Source: Bdellovibrionales bacterium RIFCSPHIGHO2_01_FULL_40_29 (GTDB taxonomy: Bacteria > Bdellovibrionota > Bdellovibrionia > Bdellovibrionales > Bdellovibrionaceae). Taken from it: a stretch of DNA of 64,000 nucleotides. Position numbers and translations under genes: made by a program. The notes beneath the pieces were generated by a model, which ran no database searches, had not been told where the DNA came from, and saw only the letters and a program-made list of their open reading frames with translations. Shown piece after piece: positions 42,521 to 51,060 of this stretch; positions within the stretch are counted from its first letter, which is position 1, and every line of letters starts with the position of its first letter. Where the stretch lies: assembly GCA_001771815.1 (NCBI GenBank), contig MEPU01000004.1, positions 620,001 to 684,000 on the forward strand. The letters are read 5' to 3'.

Positions 42521-43612
42521 ATGCAAGGACCACGTTCTCCGGAAGTCCATGAATTTTCCGAGGTTGTAGAATTTCTAAACCAGAATCTCAGATTAAGTAG
42601 TTCATGGACCATTAGCAGCGAATATCCTACAGCCCTGTCAGCAAACAACATCCACAATATGAGTATTATTGTCGAAGATGAAAAGATTGTTTCCCATGCT
42701 GTTTTAAAACCACTCGTCATCAAAACGCCGTTTTGTATTTTTAAGGTGGGCGCTATTGGATCTGTAGTGACCGACCCCCATCATCGACAACGCGGGTTGA
42801 GTTCTCGGAATATTCAGAACTGCCTTAGCCTTGCAGAGAAACAAGACTGCGACATGGTGATTCTTTGGACAGATCAATTTGATTTCTACCGTCGATTTGG
42901 TTTTGAACTGGCTGGAATCGAACATACCTATGTTCTTGAAAATAAAATAGAAATCAAAAATACAAAGCTCCGTTTTGTCGACAACAATAGAGTTGATCCC
43001 GAAGCCCTTCTTAAATTGCACACCCAGCACACTGTTCACTCTATGCGCACGCCCGATGATGTGCGAAACTTTCTAAAAATACCGAATTCTAACCTGTACA
43101 CAGCCTGGAATGAGCAAAACCAACTTGTCGCCTATGCCGTTGAGGGCAAAGGGGTCGACCTCACAAACTATGTTCATGAGTGGGCTGGCAGTGTGGATTG
43201 TCTCTTGGATCTGTTTTCATTCATGCAACAAAAAAGAAATCAACCGATGACGATCATGGTCCCATCACATTCGACAAATTTAAAAAAGAATCTTGAAAAA
43301 GTTTGCACTCTGTCACATCAAGGCTTTTTAGGTATGATCAAAATTGTAAATAGAGATGCCCTTTTTGCAAAAATAAAGAAAGCCTTTCGTGCAGAAGGTT
43401 TCGATCAAATTGTTTTTGAAAAACAGGGTGATGTCGTTGTTTTTGGAATCGGAACAGATCTTTATACCATCAAGAACGAATCTGATTTGACTCGTCTTCT
43501 TTTTGGACCACTCAAACCAACAGATTTAGACTTTATGAGCACAGAAACTCAAGAAAAACTGGCCACATTGCTCCCCTTGCCATTATGGATTTGGGGTTGG
43601 GATTCAATATGA
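42521..43612 (+). CDS. GNAT-family acetyltransferase, Eis-like
   Basis: 363 residues. The first half is a GNAT domain: KVGAIGSVVTDPHHRQRGLS (acetyl-CoA site, R/Q-x-x-G-x-G/A like), then QDCDMVILWTDQFDFYRRFG. The second half is a second GNAT-like fold and a C-terminal SCP2-like segment, as in the Eis family, which acetylates amines. Strong ribosome site GGAGG 5 bases before the ATG. The stop overlaps the next start by 4 bases. Confidence 0.75.
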   Translation: MQGPRSPEVHEFSEVVEFLNQNLRLSSSWTISSEYPTALSANNIHNMSIIVEDEKIVSHAVLKPLVIKTPFCIFKVGAIGSVVTDPHHRQRGLSSRNIQNCLSLAEKQDCDMVILWTDQFDFYRRFGFELAGIEHTYVLENKIEIKNTKLRFVDNNRVDPEALLKLHTQHTVHSMRTPDDVRNFLKIPNSNLYTAWNEQNQLVAYAVEGKGVDLTNYVHEWAGSVDCLLDLFSFMQQKRNQPMTIMVPSHSTNLKKNLEKVCTLSHQGFLGMIKIVNRDALFAKIKKAFRAEGFDQIVFEKQGDVVVFGIGTDLYTIKNESDLTRLLFGPLKPTDLDFMSTETQEKLATLLPLPLWIWGWDSI

Positions 43613-44421
43613 AATGGAATATTTTTCTTTCGATTTTTTGTATTATTGCAATGACCTCATGTCTAAAAAAAATGGATCTTTCTCAAGACGATCTTGGGCC
43701 GGCAGTTGATCCGATTGAACTGACTAAAGCCCTTGGCACTGGATTTGGAACTTTTGACTATAATGAAATTAAAAAAGATGAGTTCACCAGTGTACTTTAT
43801 TCTCAACGCATTCAAGATAGTGTAAATCAAAACATTCAACAAGAAGGCATTACCGTTGATGCCATAACTAATGATTCTGAAAAACTCGCTCTGGATGTTA
43901 TCGTCCAAAAAGAAGAGTACAGTGGCGGCCAAACATCTCAATCAACCGTAAAATGGCCATTGATATTCAAAAAAGGCAGTGCGAAATCCAATTCCGTTGA
44001 AATTCAAGACAATGCTCGACCGCCAGTTCTTACATTTCTTACATTCCAATCATTGGCCTTTGGATCCTGTTATGATGAAGGTGATTTTCCCGAAAGCTGT
44101 CACAAACTGACTTCGACAGATATTCAGTACAAAGTCCCTCCTGCCGCCATCACGCAACACAATTGCGTGGATCCCAACGAATGTTACATCCCAGCTAAAA
44201 AAGTTGAATTTGATATGATCAGCAAATACGCGCTGGATAAAGATGGCAAACCCCTTCGCACCCACTACACGCTTGTTCTCAGTCCGCATGTTCCATTCTT
44301 GTCTCGGGTTTTAAAAATTTGCACACGAGGAATTTACGAAATGAGCAGCGCAAATCAAAAGATTCTTGCGGATATTTGCTATACTGTTAATAATTACAAG
44401 TTCGCCCCAAGCACCCCTTAA
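43609..44421 (+). CDS. Lipoprotein of unknown function
   Basis: 270 residues from the ATG at 43609, which overlaps the acetyltransferase stop; the earlier in-frame ATG at 43585 is inside that gene. Lipobox AMTSC (cysteine about 18), then a soluble, beta-rich domain with four cysteines (FGSCYDEGDFPESC, NCVDPNEC, KICTRG). No family recognised. It is coupled to the acetyltransferase. Confidence 0.62.
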   Translation: MKWNIFLSIFCIIAMTSCLKKMDLSQDDLGPAVDPIELTKALGTGFGTFDYNEIKKDEFTSVLYSQRIQDSVNQNIQQEGITVDAITNDSEKLALDVIVQKEEYSGGQTSQSTVKWPLIFKKGSAKSNSVEIQDNARPPVLTFLTFQSLAFGSCYDEGDFPESCHKLTSTDIQYKVPPAAITQHNCVDPNECYIPAKKVEFDMISKYALDKDGKPLRTHYTLVLSPHVPFLSRVLKICTRGIYEMSSANQKILADICYTVNNYKFAPSTP

Positions 44422-44447
44422 GTCAGTTTACCAAAGAGCTTGTCGAA

Positions 44448-45560
44448 ATGTCGCAAACCCGGCAAACTATTTTCATGAAAAGAAAAATCGCACTCATTTT
44501 TGGCGGCCGATCAGCAGAACACGAAGTCTCTTTAAATTCTGCAAAAAATATTTTCACCGCGATGGACACCAATCTTTTTGACGTCCAATTGATTGGTATT
44601 TCAAAAGAAGGCACTTGGTATCAATTTGCAAATTCCGATGTTTTTAAAAAGCATAAATCTCTGAATGATTCACGACTCACTGACGAGGATATGGTAACGT
44701 TGATTTCTATTGGTGGAAATCCGTATTTTTATTCATTTAGAACCCAAGAGCGTCGACAGATTGATTGCGCTTTTCCAATTATACATGGAACCATGGGCGA
44801 AGATGGAACTCTTCAAGGACTGTTTAAAGTCGTTCAATTGCCCTTTGTGGGCTGCGATGTCTTAGCTTCGGCTGTTGGCATGGATAAAGAGTTCATGAAG
44901 CGCCTGATGACAGAATCTGGAATTAAAAACTCCAAGTATCTTATTCTTCGTCGTGAAAACATGTTGCCCTATAACGAAATCGTCAAAGAACTCGGGTCAC
45001 CATTTTTTATTAAACCTGCTAATGCTGGCTCATCAGTTGGAGTTCATAAAATCAAAACCGAAGACGATTATATGAATAAAATTAGTGATTCATTTCTTTA
45101 TGACCACAAGGTATTGGCTGAACAATTTAATGAAGGTGCCGAAGTTGAATGTTCAGTTTTGGGTCTAAACCAAAAACCAAAAGCCTCATTGCCTGGACAG
45201 CTTAAGGTTCATCATGAGTTTTATTCCTACGAAGCTAAATACATTGATGCCAAAGGGGCCGAGATCATCATCCCAGCTCCACTTCCAGAAAATCAAATTC
45301 GCGAAATTCAAGAACTTGCCGTGAAAACATTTAAATCATTAGGATGCGATGGCTTAGCCCGAGTCGATTTTTTTGTGAATAAAAACGGTGAAATATTAGT
45401 TAACGAGATCAACACCCTGCCTGGCTTTACCCAAATTTCAATGTATCCAAAAATGTGGGAAGCCAGCGGATTAAAATATTCTGCTCTGATCACAGAGCTC
45501 ATTCAAATTGCTTTCGAAAAGTTTTCAAACGATCGCAAACTCAAACTTGATTTTAATTGA
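44448..45560 (+). CDS. ddl: D-alanine--D-alanine ligase
   Basis: 370 residues in this frame; the alternative ATG at 44475 (MKRKIALIFGG) would give 361. Motifs: KIALIFGGRSAEHEVSLNSA, IHGTMGEDGTLQGLF, FIKPANAGSSVGVHKIK, and LARVDFFVNKNGEILVNEIN then LPGFTQISMYP. It makes D-Ala-D-Ala for peptidoglycan. Ribosome sites are weak at both ATGs. It lies 26 bases after the lipoprotein gene. Confidence 0.93.
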   Translation: MSQTRQTIFMKRKIALIFGGRSAEHEVSLNSAKNIFTAMDTNLFDVQLIGISKEGTWYQFANSDVFKKHKSLNDSRLTDEDMVTLISIGGNPYFYSFRTQERRQIDCAFPIIHGTMGEDGTLQGLFKVVQLPFVGCDVLASAVGMDKEFMKRLMTESGIKNSKYLILRRENMLPYNEIVKELGSPFFIKPANAGSSVGVHKIKTEDDYMNKISDSFLYDHKVLAEQFNEGAEVECSVLGLNQKPKASLPGQLKVHHEFYSYEAKYIDAKGAEIIIPAPLPENQIREIQELAVKTFKSLGCDGLARVDFFVNKNGEILVNEINTLPGFTQISMYPKMWEASGLKYSALITELIQIAFEKFSNDRKLKLDFN

Positions 45561-45562
45561 TA

Positions 45563-46834
45563 TCAGTCATTCACGCATTTAAGCTTTTGATCGTTGAGAT
45601 AGATGCAACTTTTTTGTTTGAGACCTGGTGCTCCTGGATGACCTGAATTGCCCTGATTCCCTGTTCCACCAAAAGCTCCGTTGCCCGCGGGCGCACATTT
45701 TTCCTCGATAGAAATCAAAGTGGTATTGCATTTATCACTCCCCGGTAAAATAGAGCATATTTTTTTTGATCGTAAATACAAATCTAAATCGAGAACATCA
45801 CCATCACCACCCATTCCCGGATCTCCGCCTTCGCCTCCCTGACCTCCAGAGCTACCATTTCCGCCGATACCCTCCTGAGAAATCATTGTTACAATCACAG
45901 ATTCTGTATTGATTTGAATAGTTGCTGAACCTGAATTGCCTCCAGGCAGACCATCATGTCCCGGGTAACCGCGATTTCCAACGATACCATTTCCACCTTT
46001 TCCGGGAGGCGTGATGCATTTATACTTCGTACCAATACTATTATTATTAGGGATTGGATAGAATACAGCCGGAGTTCCCCGAGCCCCCGCAGCTCCCTTT
46101 AAATGCGCATCTGGTTCTTTTGCTGAAAGACCATTTCCACCATTCTCGCCTTTCATAATAACACTCAGATCACCGCTACCATTTTTAATGTGCAAATCAA
46201 TGACGCCACCGTTTCGACCAGATTGTCCATCTGCTGCACGCAAGCTTATTGGAAACGTCTGTAAAAATCCTGAACGGGAATTCAAATTTTCAATCACAAT
46301 TTTTCCACTATAATTTTCTATGAGTAATTTTTTTTGAAAAGAGATCGTCAAGTTTTTAAACAGGATCATTTTTGTTTTGTTATTGAGTTGAAATTTTTGT
46401 GATAAGTTAACATCTTCGTCGATCACAAGATCTAAAACCGGAAGCACTTCAACCTGTTCTAAAAGTACATTCTCAGAACCCATCTTAGCAAAAAAAGAGT
46501 ACGTCACTTTATTCTCACCGACAATTTCATCACTCCATTTACCAGAAGGATCAAATACAACATTCAGATCCGACATTCTCCCAAGTTCATTTTTTTGCAC
46601 GAAAATCTGAGCGGGCCAGTTATTGGGAGCCAAGAAACTGACTGACATGTCGTTCTCGTAATAATACGAGAACTCTTTATTTTCGTTCACCACACGAATC
46701 TCGTTTTTCACTTGGGTTTGTATCGGTATTGCAGGGGGAGCCACTGGTTGGCTTTCTTCGGCCTCTTTCTTTTTCAATTTCATGCATGATGACAAGACCA
46801 ATAATCCCACAACTATAAAAATTTTATGTTTCAT
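45563..46834 (-). CDS. Lipoprotein with a collagen-like Gly-rich region
   Basis: 423 residues. Lipobox LSSC (cysteine about 17). The N-terminal half (about 45-215) is beta-rich. From about 215 to 415 there are four Gly-x-y stretches: GENGGNGLSAK, GAAGARGTPAV, GKGGNGIVGNRGYPGHDGLP and GIGGNGSSGGQGGEGGDPGM, then GNGAFGGTGNQGNSGHPGAP. Cysteines near 275, 360, 368, 378 and 410 suggest crosslinks. Such sequence can form collagen-like trimers or glycine-rich loops on the outer face. Function unknown. Convergent with ddl; no terminator seen. Confidence 0.68.
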   Translation of the reverse strand: MKHKIFIVVGLLVLSSCMKLKKKEAEESQPVAPPAIPIQTQVKNEIRVVNENKEFSYYYENDMSVSFLAPNNWPAQIFVQKNELGRMSDLNVVFDPSGKWSDEIVGENKVTYSFFAKMGSENVLLEQVEVLPVLDLVIDEDVNLSQKFQLNNKTKMILFKNLTISFQKKLLIENYSGKIVIENLNSRSGFLQTFPISLRAADGQSGRNGGVIDLHIKNGSGDLSVIMKGENGGNGLSAKEPDAHLKGAAGARGTPAVFYPIPNNNSIGTKYKCITPPGKGGNGIVGNRGYPGHDGLPGGNSGSATIQINTESVIVTMISQEGIGGNGSSGGQGGEGGDPGMGGDGDVLDLDLYLRSKKICSILPGSDKCNTTLISIEEKCAPAGNGAFGGTGNQGNSGHPGAPGLKQKSCIYLNDQKLKCVND

Positions 46835-46983
46835 TTTTTCCTCCGATAAAAAGACTGTGCATTTTGAGGAACTTATTCTGGACTTAATTTATGCGTTTTC
46901 GAATGCCGACAGCCGGACCAATGTCTGTGGCCGGATTTTGCAAGGATACCCATTTACCTTCCATGTTCGACAAGGAGACTTCA

Positions 46984-47181
46984 GTGAAAGCGGTTCAATA
47001 TTACGAGAAAGCGTCATCCATTCATCAGAAAGCCTATATTCAGCTGCAATGCCACTGTGTCCTCTGCAATACCACACTTGAGCTACAATTCGAGGTGGTC
47101 ACCACAGATGAGATCAAAGAAGTGGCTCATTGTCCGCAATGCGAAATCAGAACTCGAGCAAAAACCCATCATATTCAATAA
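46984..47181 (+). CDS. Small zinc-ribbon-like protein
   Basis: 65 residues from a GTG at 46984. AGGAG (46973-46977) lies 6 bases ahead of it; the longer frame from 46891 has no ribosome site. Two cysteine pairs (QCHCVLCN and HCPQC) about 30 residues apart can bind one zinc. No known family. It lies alone between a divergent lipoprotein gene and the convergent aldehyde-dehydrogenase-like gene. Confidence 0.55.
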   Translation: MKAVQYYEKASSIHQKAYIQLQCHCVLCNTTLELQFEVVTTDEIKEVAHCPQCEIRTRAKTHHIQ

Positions 47182-47183
47182 AT

Positions 47184-48575
47184 TTAAGCCAAAATTTTGA
47201 CGTTTGAAAAAAAATCGCCAAAAACTCGATAGTCTTGTATGCCAAAACCCGATTGTTTGACGCCTTTGCTGGGTTGATGATGCTGTACTGACCATTTATT
47301 TTGAAAAACCTGGGCCACATCCAATTGTGATGCGATCTTAGCAATTTTTGATTCCTCGGCCCAAATATGGGCGGATTGACCGTAGTAGGAAACATTCGAA
47401 TACTTCGCGATATCAAATCCATACTTTACCACACTCAATATGAATAATGGTGCCATCACTTGATCCTGTTGCAACGTTGAACAATTTGACATGTCTTTTG
47501 TAAATGTAGGTCTTAAAAAACATTTCTTTTGCAATTCCGTGAGCTCTGATTTTGTTTGAATCAACTTTGCCTGATCACGAACAGCCATCGTTTCAATTTC
47601 TTGAAAATGTGTAAATGATTCAGACCGAATGCACGGTCCCCATAATGAGGCATCTTGAATCGAAGTGGCCGGGGTCAACTGAGATAAAAAGTTTTCAATG
47701 CGCTCGACCCATGCCAATTCATACTTTTCCAAAATAAAAAGGCGATTTGAATTCCAAGCCAACTGCCCCTGTCCCACTAAAAAAGAATTCATCACTTCTG
47801 CGAAATTAACCTCATCCGGTGAACCTAAAGCCACTGCTGAATTTTTACTGCCTGTTGCTATTTGAATTTTTTTAAACTGATTGAAAGCTTGCCCTGAAAT
47901 TTTCAAAAGAATATCGGATGCATTTTTCAAATGACCTACAAAACTAACAGCTCGAATACCAGGATGAGTCACGAGTAAATTTTTAACATCCTGCTGATCA
48001 GTTACTATAACTTGAATCAAACCCTGAGGTGCCGAGACAGCTTGTAAAATACGCGCTAGAGTCACTGCTGTTACCGGAGATTGTGATGAAACTTTGATGA
48101 TCACGGAATTGCCGGCAGCCAATGCTGGAGCAAGTCGTTCGCAAATGACTCGCAACGAAAGGTTCCAAGACGAAATGAGACTTATGACACCCACCGCACT
48201 ATACTCCGTCTTATTGTCTACAACCCGATTAACTAACTCAGATATGGCGACTTCAAATGAGTGACTGGCTGCTCGCACTCCGTGTTGCAAAACAAACTCA
48301 GTGGGCAATCCTTGGTCCAAGGCTTCGTCCTGGGCCCATTGCAATTCATTTTCATCGATTTTTTCTTTAATGCTTTTAAGTAACTGAATGCGATCGGAAA
48401 TGACTGAGTCTTTCCATTCTGAAAAAGCTTTCTGCGATCCTTGAATGGCATTCACCAGCTGCATCAAATCACATGATTCGACTTGGTGAAGTGACTCCGC
48501 ATTAAACGGATTTGTTTTTTGAAATGACACTAAATTTTTTTGAAACTGATTATTTATGAAACTTTGAATTACCAT
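47184..48575 (-). CDS. Aldehyde dehydrogenase-family pseudoenzyme
   Basis: 463 residues, a complete ALDH frame. LISSWNLSLRVICERLAPAL keeps the oxyanion Asn (N138) and the NAD fold; VSFVGHLKNA and SGFGIQDYRVFGDF match family ends. But the general-base Glu of the usual ELGGK is Ala (A240, in IQIATGSKN), and the nucleophilic Cys of the GQxC motif is Ala (A273, in GQGQLAWNSNRLF). No frameshift or stop is present, so selection keeps the fold without classical catalysis. It may be a binding or regulatory protein. It lies 3 bases after the HIT gene and 28 further from gltA. Confidence 0.75.
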   Translation of the reverse strand: MVIQSFINNQFQKNLVSFQKTNPFNAESLHQVESCDLMQLVNAIQGSQKAFSEWKDSVISDRIQLLKSIKEKIDENELQWAQDEALDQGLPTEFVLQHGVRAASHSFEVAISELVNRVVDNKTEYSAVGVISLISSWNLSLRVICERLAPALAAGNSVIIKVSSQSPVTAVTLARILQAVSAPQGLIQVIVTDQQDVKNLLVTHPGIRAVSFVGHLKNASDILLKISGQAFNQFKKIQIATGSKNSAVALGSPDEVNFAEVMNSFLVGQGQLAWNSNRLFILEKYELAWVERIENFLSQLTPATSIQDASLWGPCIRSESFTHFQEIETMAVRDQAKLIQTKSELTELQKKCFLRPTFTKDMSNCSTLQQDQVMAPLFILSVVKYGFDIAKYSNVSYYGQSAHIWAEESKIAKIASQLDVAQVFQNKWSVQHHQPSKGVKQSGFGIQDYRVFGDFFSNVKILA

Positions 48576-48578
48576 GCT

Positions 48579-48977
48579 TCATGAGTGTTTCAAGAGTGAA
48601 ATAATTTTTTCTTGAATCGCCTTCATCTCGGCATCAGGAAAACGCCGAGCCTTCTTGAAGTCCAAGTCCGGAATACTCCAGGCTGGAATAAGATGAACAT
48701 GATAGTGTGGGACTTCAAATCCAGCCACCATGACACCCACTCTTGGGCAATCCGTGGCTGCTTTGATGGCTTTTGCAATTTTTTGAGAATTCAACTGAAC
48801 ACGTGTGAAAGCATCCACAGGAGTATCAAACCAATGATTTACTTCTTGTTTTGGTATAACTAAAACATGACCAAGGTTCACCTGATCTAACGCTAAAAAT
48901 GAAAATGTTAAGTCATCTTCGTGAATTTTATACGATGGAAGTTCGCCTTGAATAATTTTAGTAAATACCGATGCCAT
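48579..48977 (-). CDS. HIT-family protein (HINT/Fhit-like hydrolase)
   Basis: 132 residues. LGHVLVIPKQEVNHWFD and the histidine triad HYHVHLIPAW (HxHxHxx) place it in the HIT superfamily; the HINT branch hydrolyses nucleoside phosphoramidates, and the Fhit branch dinucleoside polyphosphates. The exact substrate cannot be told. It abuts gltA (stop of gltA at 48977 shares one base) and precedes the ALDH-like gene by 3 bases, so the three form an operon. Confidence 0.88.
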   Translation of the reverse strand: MASVFTKIIQGELPSYKIHEDDLTFSFLALDQVNLGHVLVIPKQEVNHWFDTPVDAFTRVQLNSQKIAKAIKAATDCPRVGVMVAGFEVPHYHVHLIPAWSIPDLDFKKARRFPDAEMKAIQEKIISLLKHS

Positions 48978-50113
48978 TAGCGATCCTCAACTGGCTTCCA
49001 ACTTAAGCCCTCTGGCCCCTGCCATTTTCCGCGTGGACGATAAATACGATTTTTTTCATACTGCTCATTCGCATGCGCAATCCACCCCGCCACACGAGAT
49101 ACTGCAAATATCGGCGTAAAAATATCAGTTGGGATTCCCATCGAGTGATAAACTGTTGCCGAATAGAAATCCACATTCGGCATTAAACCTTTTTCTTTAT
49201 TCATGGTCTCATCGATCAGCACAGACATTTCATAAAGTTCAGGTTTTCCAATTTTTGCAGTTAAAGTTTTTGAAAATTTTCTTAAGATGGCTGCTCGTGG
49301 GTCACCATCTTTATAAACGCGATGACCAATACCCATCACTTTTTCTTTGGCATTCAACGCATCTTTTACAAACTGCTGAGCCTTATCCATGGTCCCAATT
49401 TTTGCCAACATCACCATAACTTGTTCATTGGCTCCACCATGCAACGGGCCTTTCAGTGCCCCGATGGCAGATACAATTGCCGAATGCATATCCGATAATG
49501 ACGATGCCGTCACTCGGGTTGCAAAAGCAGAACAATTCAATTCATGATCGGCATGAAGAATCAAACATGTATCCATAACATTAACCAACTCAGGGTCTGG
49601 CTCAGTGCCTTTTAACATGCGCATAAAATTCCAGGCGATTGATTTCCCGGCAACAGGATTTAAAATTTCACGCTTATTTCGAATGGCTTCGAAAGCACAA
49701 ACAATGGAACCCATTTTTGCGACTAATCGGATGGCCTTACGCATATTGGCTTCAGTTGAATTGTCATTTGCATCTTTATCCCAGTGAGCCATTAATGAAA
49801 CTGCGGTACGAAGCCATGTCATGGGATGAACATCTGTTGGTAATGTTTTTAAAGCACTGACGTATTCGGAATCTAAAGTCATATTCTTATTCAAGTCAGA
49901 TTTTATTTTTTCAAGTTCAACAGCTGAAGGTAATCGATTATTCCATAACAGAAAAATAACTTCTTCAAAGTTTGAATGCGCTACAAGGTCTTCAATTGTA
50001 TAGCCGCGATAATTCAATGTGTTTCCAACAATAAATGACACAGCGGTTGTACAAGCAACAACTCCCTCGAGTCCCTTATCCAATGCGCCTTCATAAATAG
50101 TCACTTCAGCCAT
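48977..50113 (-). CDS. gltA: Citrate synthase
   Basis: 378 residues from the ATG at 50113 with GAAGGGAAC ahead; the TTG five codons upstream is not needed. Citrate synthase motifs: CLILHADHELNCSAFATRV with the catalytic His, LKGPLHGGANEQVM, and MGIGHRVYKDGDPRA with the second His and Asp region. This short type resembles 2-methylcitrate/citrate synthases of the bacterial type II small-subunit form, so propionyl-CoA use is possible. It forms oxaloacetate + acetyl-CoA to citrate. First gene of an operon with the HIT and ALDH-like genes. Confidence 0.9.
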   Translation of the reverse strand: MAEVTIYEGALDKGLEGVVACTTAVSFIVGNTLNYRGYTIEDLVAHSNFEEVIFLLWNNRLPSAVELEKIKSDLNKNMTLDSEYVSALKTLPTDVHPMTWLRTAVSLMAHWDKDANDNSTEANMRKAIRLVAKMGSIVCAFEAIRNKREILNPVAGKSIAWNFMRMLKGTEPDPELVNVMDTCLILHADHELNCSAFATRVTASSLSDMHSAIVSAIGALKGPLHGGANEQVMVMLAKIGTMDKAQQFVKDALNAKEKVMGIGHRVYKDGDPRAAILRKFSKTLTAKIGKPELYEMSVLIDETMNKEKGLMPNVDFYSATVYHSMGIPTDIFTPIFAVSRVAGWIAHANEQYEKNRIYRPRGKWQGPEGLSWKPVEDR

Positions 50114-50164
50114 ACTAGTTCCCTTCAAATAAGAATGAATATTAATGTTTAAGAGTTATCAAAG

Positions 50165-51040
50165 CTAAGTCGACTTGGCTAGCTTTATCACGGTTCCAGC
50201 GACATCAATGACGACTACAGTCTGGTCGCGATCAGGATCTTGCAAGCCTGTTTGTTGCTGAGCCTGAAACAAAAGCTCATTGCGTAACTCATGAACGGAA
50301 TTTTTGCTCTTCTCAGTAATAATTTGCGTGATGCGATCCGCCCCAAGAACATCTGATAATCCATCTGTCACAATACATAACCTAGATCCTGGCTCCAGTT
50401 CAATTTGTGCAGCAGTCAAAACTTCAGAAAAATGCTGACCAAATGGGCTAACAGACGATGTCAAAACTTGAATTGGTCTATTGGGTGCCGAGTAAAATCC
50501 TAAAATTTTGCCCACAGAACAAAAGCGCAGCGAGTAATCTCGTCGATCTACTATGGCATAAAAGGCATGAGTGAGATCTTTCAATGAAGCCGCAGCTTTC
50601 AACTCTTCGCCAACTTTTTGCAGAATCTGTTCTGGCGGAATTCCTTTTTTAGCTTGAAGGGCATGCGAAAACTTTAAAATGAATGACAAAAAAATTGCCG
50701 ACATCGCATAACCCGAGGAAGAGGCCACCATCAAACCAAATCGGAACTTATCTTCAAATTCAAAAAAATCAAAATAATCGCCGCCGGATTTTGTTCCATA
50801 TACAAATTTTCGACTCACTTCAAAGCCAGGAATATTCGGTAAATGTGTGGGAGTTAAAATCTTTTGAATTTCTGTTAAAAACTTCATGTCGATTGAAACT
50901 GTCGACATCAAGGAATCTAATTGTTTTGAAAACTTGATCAGCTCCTGACGATAAATCATCACTTCTTCATTTTTGAGCTTGAGTTCAGATTCCAACTCTT
51001 GAATCTGAATTTTTAATTTTTTCTCGTTGTCATCAGCCAT
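50165..51040 (-). CDS. SpoIIE/RsbU-type PP2C phosphatase homologue, probably inactive
   Basis: 291 residues. An N-terminal coiled coil (about 5-45) precedes a PP2C-type fold: GTKSGGDYFDFF keeps the first Asp (D88), LCIVTDGLSDVLG and RDQTVVVIDVAG keep D226 and D272. But the metal-binding Asp of the usual ADVSGHG is Ser here (S107, in MVASSSGYAMSAI), and the SAGHP motif is SVGKI. If alignment is right, one metal ligand is missing and dephosphorylation may be lost; a partner-binding role is possible. No anti-sigma partner genes lie beside it. Confidence 0.7.
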   Translation of the reverse strand: MADDNEKKLKIQIQELESELKLKNEEVMIYRQELIKFSKQLDSLMSTVSIDMKFLTEIQKILTPTHLPNIPGFEVSRKFVYGTKSGGDYFDFFEFEDKFRFGLMVASSSGYAMSAIFLSFILKFSHALQAKKGIPPEQILQKVGEELKAAASLKDLTHAFYAIVDRRDYSLRFCSVGKILGFYSAPNRPIQVLTSSVSPFGQHFSEVLTAAQIELEPGSRLCIVTDGLSDVLGADRITQIITEKSKNSVHELRNELLFQAQQQTGLQDPDRDQTVVVIDVAGTVIKLAKST

Positions 51041-51060
51041 TGCACTAGTTTGATCAGATG

